From a virus, in the IMG/VR virus record IMGVR_UViG_3300034039_000027, positions 1 to 31,840 of that record: a stretch of 31,840 nucleotides of DNA; one strand, 5' to 3'. Under the pieces are notes generated by a model. The model did no database searches. It was not told the DNA's origin and saw only the letters and a program-made list of their open reading frames with translations. Every line of letters begins with the position of its first letter. Position 1 is the stretch's first letter. A program made the position numbers and the translations under genes. Shown here piece after piece: positions 29,122 through 31,840 of the stretch.

Positions 29122-29551
29122 TATCCAAATAATTTAGTAAGTAATTAAACTCCTTTAAAAACCATTCTATAAAGTCGTTTAAGCCTTTCGTTACAATATA
29201 AACCCCGTTAGCACTTTCTACTTTTTCTTTATATTTTTTTTGCCACTTACTCATTCTATCTCCCGGTCTTTTCAGCTCTATATGAACGGCTTTCCCGTCA
29301 ATCGTTGCGATTATATCACTAATCCCCCGTATCATCGGTGAGTAATACCATCCCCCATCGTCGCTCTTTCTCCCCGTGTTCTCAATTACTACCGCATAGC
29401 ATTTTGGTATGTTATTTAAAAAGTAAGTAATTCGCTTTTTCTCCCGTTTCTCAGGGTTCCTCACGCTCTGGAACTTATTAACGGGCTTAGCATAATCGGG
29501 CAGTGTGCTACTTGCCTTAGCAACTCGTTCGTATAGGGGGTGGATTTTCAT
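29111..29551 (-). CDS. VRR-NUC-type nuclease
   Basis: The 146-residue protein ends with the VRR-NUC core. RGISDIIATIDGKAVHIELK (75-94) holds the metal-binding Asp79, Glu92 and Lys94, and SKWQKKYKEKVESANG holds Gln104. It is a PD-(D/E)XK enzyme likely to resolve branched DNA before packaging or to act on flaps. It overlaps the methyltransferase gene by 11 bases and follows the SSB-like gene, which places it in the replication group. Cys51 and a flexible N-terminus precede the core. Confidence 0.84.
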   Translation of the reverse strand: MKIHPLYERVAKASSTLPDYAKPVNKFQSVRNPEKREKKRITYFLNNIPKCYAVVIENTGRKSDDGGWYYSPMIRGISDIIATIDGKAVHIELKRPGDRMSKWQKKYKEKVESANGVYIVTKGLNDFIEWFLKEFNYLLNYLDNET

Positions 29552-29560
29552 AACTAATAA

Positions 29561-29872
29561 TTAAAACGGCAAATCGTTATTTCCTTCTCCATCTGGTGAG
29601 TCGTCAGGCATTTGCTCGCTATAATCAGCAGGTAATTCTCCATCCTCCGTCCAGAACGTCTTTCCGTTTAGAACATAAAACTTTGGCTTTTTATTTTTCT
29701 TATCTTCTTCACTTTGTTTGACCCACCCAGTAATATTATTTCCGTATTGGTTTTTTTCGTTATTTACGTGTATAATTACGGAAACTCCATTTTCTTTCTT
29801 TTTTTCTAACGTTTTTACGATTGTTTTTAACGTTTCAAGTTTTAAATAAACGTCGTGCATTGATTTTTTCAT
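29561..29872 (-). CDS. SSB-like protein with acidic -DLPF tail
   Basis: The 103-residue product has a helical start, then strands (VSVIIHVNNEKNQYGNNITG, KFYVLNGKTFWTEDGEL), and a very acidic tail DDSPDGEGNNDLPF. An acidic tail with a terminal hydrophobic -PF is the hallmark of single-strand DNA-binding proteins, which use it to recruit partners. Short, divergent proteins of this form appear to serve as phage SSBs in Bacteroidota phages. The OB fold cannot be proved by eye. A possible -7 promoter element TATATTTG lies at 29908-29915. Confidence 0.72.
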   Translation of the reverse strand: MKKSMHDVYLKLETLKTIVKTLEKKKENGVSVIIHVNNEKNQYGNNITGWVKQSEEDKKNKKPKFYVLNGKTFWTEDGELPADYSEQMPDDSPDGEGNNDLPF

Positions 29873-29889
29873 GGCTTATAATTTTTTAA

Positions 29890-30192
29890 TTATTCTACAA
29901 AACTAAACAAATATAAATAAAAATCATCGTTTTCATCAGAATTTTCATAAATAAAATTAAGGATAGTTTTTGCGTCCTCAACGTTGCGACCAAATGCAAG
30001 CTGGGAGATAAACTCGTTTAACTCATTTAATTTTAGTTTTTTCCTGCTCAAAATTACCGCATCTCCGACTTCATAATCGCAATGGAAAATCTTGTATTTC
30101 TGCATTACGTCCAGCTTTTCTTTGCGAACGTCAATAAACGACTTGCAGAATAGTTTGCTGTTGTAATTCTTTAAAAAGGTTATTTTTTCCAT
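29890..30192 (-). CDS. Hypothetical protein, 100 residues
   Basis: The protein (MEKITFLKNYNSKLFCKSFI...) contains YEVGDAVILSRKKLKLNELN, a possible short beta unit, then an acidic end (YENSDENDDFYLYLFSF). No family is recognised. ATG 30192 is used because it directly follows the stop of the upstream zinc-ribbon gene; an in-frame ATG at 30210 would overlap that gene. Its C-terminal codons carry the promoter-like element of the SSB-like gene. Confidence 0.6.
   Translation of the reverse strand: MEKITFLKNYNSKLFCKSFIDVRKEKLDVMQKYKIFHCDYEVGDAVILSRKKLKLNELNEFISQLAFGRNVEDAKTILNFIYENSDENDDFYLYLFSFVE
29908..29915 (-). promoter_or_regulatory. Possible internal -7 element before the SSB-like gene
   Basis: TATATTTG on the minus strand, 35 nt upstream of ATG 29872. 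No -33 TTTG or late box was found at the expected distance, and it lies within codons, so it is only a candidate. Confidence 0.35.
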
Positions 30193-30193
30193 T

Positions 30194-30475
30194 TTATTCA
30201 GATTTTTCAATAATTACGGGAGAATTACACTTAATACAGGTGTCGTCCTCATACACTTCCTCATACACATCGTTACAATTCGGGCAGAATGCCAGAGCCT
30301 CGTATTCAAGGCTTCCGTCTCCTCCGCAGGTTTCACAAGGCTCATATTTTGGGCTGTTTTTCCATTCGCCGTCTCGCTTGTAATACCTGTCATAAAGTTT
30401 AAACCTGCGTTTTCCGTTACATTCCGGGCAGGTGAGCGTTAATACGCCAACGGGAATAATTTTTTTCTTTTTCAT
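30194..30475 (-). CDS. DnaJ-like zinc-binding protein with four CxxC motifs
   Basis: The 93-residue protein carries CPECNG, CETCGGDG, CPNC and CIKC. The first two pairs have the CxxCxG form of the DnaJ zinc centre, and the last two make a second ribbon. The N-terminus is basic (MKKKKIIPVG). There is no J domain. It probably binds nucleic acid or unfolded protein. It is followed one base after its stop by the next gene. Confidence 0.72.
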   Translation of the reverse strand: MKKKKIIPVGVLTLTCPECNGKRRFKLYDRYYKRDGEWKNSPKYEPCETCGGDGSLEYEALAFCPNCNDVYEEVYEDDTCIKCNSPVIIEKSE

Positions 30476-30477
30476 AA

Positions 30478-30648
30478 CTAAAAATATTTAGGGTTTAACA
30501 TTAGTAAGTATGGATAACGCTTGTAAATTAAATAACGTTTTTTATGTAATGAAATAATACCCTCCCGGAGCTTGTTATTCATTACGACAAATCCCCCGTT
30601 TTTACGGAGTTTTAAAATAACTTTTACTTCTTCATTTGTGAATTTCAT
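30478..30648 (-). CDS. Small winged-helix-like protein, 56 residues
   Basis: The gene at 30648 encodes MKFTNEEVKVILKLRKNGGF followed by a middle ending KLREGIISLHKKRYLIYKRY. The arrangement of one helix with EVKVILKLRKNGG and a basic second half is like the core of a small winged helix, but the assignment is weak. It starts with an A-rich context and stops three bases before the zinc-ribbon gene's start codon. Confidence 0.55.
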   Translation of the reverse strand: MKFTNEEVKVILKLRKNGGFVVMNNKLREGIISLHKKRYLIYKRYPYLLMLNPKYF

Positions 30649-30686
30649 GGTTATGAATTTTTATGGTTTTACATTAACAAATAGGC

Positions 30687-30971
30687 TCAATTTTTTTTTA
30701 TTACCTCTACAAATTCACAGTTCCAAACATTAAAAGATAATCCATCTACGTATTTAAAAATTATTGTATCGCCCTTTTCTGCATTTTCATAAACCCCGTA
30801 ATTTACATCACAATCACTTCCGTCTGTGAACGCTATTTTAAATTCATCATTAATAATAGTTTTCTTTAAAACTACCTTTTTTCTTAATTCATAAGAAGTT
30901 TTTTTATTACAAGATCCAAGTAAAAATAAAGAGACTAAGAGTAAATAAAAAATATAGCTTAATTTATTCAT
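30687..30971 (-). CDS. Predicted phage lipoprotein, 94 residues
   Basis: Using ATG 30971, the protein begins MNKLSYIFYLLLVSLFLLGS followed by Cys, a signal peptide II with a good lipobox (LLGSC). The mature 74-residue part starts CNKKTSYELR and is beta-like with a conserved-looking DGSDCDVNYGVYE. The residues after Cys are basic (NKKT) rather than the acidic lipoprotein export signal of Bacteroidota, so it is likely to stay on the periplasmic side. An early-expressed phage lipoprotein often blocks further infection (superinfection exclusion); that role is inferred. The longer frame from 31031 would overlap the primase gene. Confidence 0.72.
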   Translation of the reverse strand: MNKLSYIFYLLLVSLFLLGSCNKKTSYELRKKVVLKKTIINDEFKIAFTDGSDCDVNYGVYENAEKGDTIIFKYVDGLSFNVWNCEFVEVIKKN

Positions 30972-30987
30972 ATTATTATGGTTAAAC

Positions 30988-31840
30988 TTAAAATGGCAAT
31001 TCGTTTTCGTTTTCATTGTTTTCATTTTCATTAATTGAATGTATAATAAACCCCCTTTTACCCGCTACCCGCTTTTTCTCTAAAATATAACCTTTTATTG
31101 TGCAGTAATTCTGCAATAATCTATAAAAGGTTTTTGGATGCTTAAATATTTTTTCGTTATCTCTCAATTCATCCAAACAACTCCCCGTTACGTATTCCCT
31201 TTCTAATTCCAACTCCTCAAAGTAATCTAATAAATCCCCGCATTCGTTCTGTAATTTTAAATCCGTGTTAGTTTCTAACTGCTTAAAGAAAGGGTCTTGT
31301 ATATACTCCAAAACGCAACTAAATAAAAAAGTGTAAAACTTATTCCATTCCTCCTCATTCCAGTTATAAAAAAAGTCGTGCTTAAACTCATCACGTGGCG
31401 TAAACTCATCAGAATAATAACGTTTTAATACAAAAATATACTGCCTTCTTTTAAATGATGAAGTCACCCCTCTTGGTAGGTGGTTCGTTGTAATTACTAT
31501 CTTATTTCCCAATTTAACGGGAATGATAAACTCTCCTTTATACATCTTACGGACACTCATCCCGTCTGTAATTGTGCTGAATAGCAACTCAAAATCAAAG
31601 TTCCGCTCAGTATCTTGCAAAATCGTAATTCGGTGATATTCCTCATTCTTACTAAATTTATAACTTTTCAAATCTAATGCTTTTCCGTCATACGAAACCG
31701 TGCTTGTTATATAACTTAACGCTTCGCACAATAACCCCTTACCCGTTCCTCCGCTTGGGTTGTCCGTTCCGTCGTAGTCCGTGAGAATTACCGACCTTCT
31801 GTTCGCTGGGGTGTCTATTCCGGAGATTAAATAACCAATA
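30988..31840 (-). CDS. Primase-helicase, C-terminal part (continues from 1-1500)
   Basis: This is the C-terminal part of the gene starting at 1500, read across the join at 31746/1; bases 31747-31840 repeat 1-94. The P-loop is GGTGKG (499-504), with Gly rather than Ser/Thr after the Lys. A Walker-B-like ITILQDTE (residues ~540-547) is followed by FDFELLFSTITDG, ITTNH (585-589) is sensor 1, and SFKRRQ (~598-603) gives arginines. These make an SF3/D5-type helicase. The end carries a winged-helix-like domain (HPKTFYRLLQNYC, KKRVAGKRGFI) also present in the 6055-6579 protein, and an Asn/Glu tail ending NELPF. Confidence 0.88.
   Translation of the reverse strand, partial: IGYLISGIDTPANRRSVILTDYDGTDNPSGGTGKGLLCEALSYITSTVSYDGKALDLKSYKFSKNEEYHRITILQDTERNFDFELLFSTITDGMSVRKMYKGEFIIPVKLGNKIVITTNHLPRGVTSSFKRRQYIFVLKRYYSDEFTPRDEFKHDFFYNWNEEEWNKFYTFLFSCVLEYIQDPFFKQLETNTDLKLQNECGDLLDYFEELELEREYVTGSCLDELRDNEKIFKHPKTFYRLLQNYCTIKGYILEKKRVAGKRGFIIHSINENENNENENELPF
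31747..31840. repeat. Terminal direct repeat, right copy
   Basis: Identical to 1-94. It is the overlap of a circular assembly and should be counted once in the genome length and gene content. Confidence 0.95.

Noticed and set aside
1-31840. tRNA genes, CRISPR arrays, insertion sequences and integrase
   Set aside because: None was seen: no cloverleaf-like sequences, no spaced repeat arrays, no transposase or tyrosine/serine recombinase motifs.

Overview
The window is one complete, circularly assembled genome of a tailed phage with a long non-contractile tail (siphovirus-type). The last 94 bases (31747-31840) repeat the first 94 exactly, so the unique genome is 31,746 bp, and one large replication gene runs in frame across the join. 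The host is almost certainly a member of the Bacteroidota. The promoters carry the TAnnTTTG -7 element of that phylum, start codons sit in A-rich sequence without Shine-Dalgarno motifs, and several proteins (BT4734/VirE-type primase-helicase, YopX-like protein, TP901-type tail protein, large tail protein starting with a YYHNF motif) are of kinds common in Bacteroides-type phages. No integrase, excisionase or lysogeny repressor pair is visible, so a lytic lifestyle is likely. The genome is AT-rich and GATC is nearly absent.

There are two divergent arms. The leftward (minus-strand) arm starts at 6579 and runs through position 1 and the join down to 28143. It holds DNA metabolism: a protein sharing the primase C-terminal domain, small unknown genes, a Rad52-like annealing protein, a YqaJ-type exonuclease, a YopX-like protein, an XRE-type HTH protein, a protein of 29-residue tandem repeats, the primase-helicase, a predicted lipoprotein, zinc-ribbon proteins, an SSB-like protein, a VRR-NUC nuclease and a DNA methyltransferase. 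Two promoters at 5256-5287 and 5875-5906 are near copies of each other.

The rightward (plus-strand) arm runs from 7032 to 28142. Its order is packaging (possible TerS, TerL), portal, Mu-F-like head protein, prohead protease and HK97-fold major capsid protein, followed by a terminator. A separately promoted accessory cassette follows (small protein, DnaA-domain-IV-like protein, two GT-A glycosyltransferases, a sulfotransferase-like protein and a GT-B glycosyltransferase). Then come head-tail connectors, tail tube, frameshifted tail chaperones, tape measure, tail tip and BppU- and LamG-like adhesion proteins, and the lysis genes (two membrane proteins, a spanin-like protein, an M15 endolysin). 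A calcineurin-like phosphoesterase and a small membrane protein end the arm. The arms meet tail to tail at 28142/28143 with no spacer. Between the divergent ends (6580-7031) lies a control region of about 450 bp with two TGTTGyAACA dyads and repeated ACCACTT motifs.

The most notable new observation is a putative late-promoter code. Four rightward promoters (7019, 10444, 17499, 24245) and one site inside terL (8441) each have a TTGTTnAAAA box ending 29-30 nt upstream of the -7 element, in place of the usual -33 element. The early promoters and the cassette promoter lack this box and have a -33 TTTG instead. Two of the late promoters place the start codon about 5 nt after the -7 element, which implies leaderless mRNAs. 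A -1 frameshift in the tail chaperones, and SSB-like C-terminal tips (-LPF/-TPF) on three replication proteins, are the other main points.
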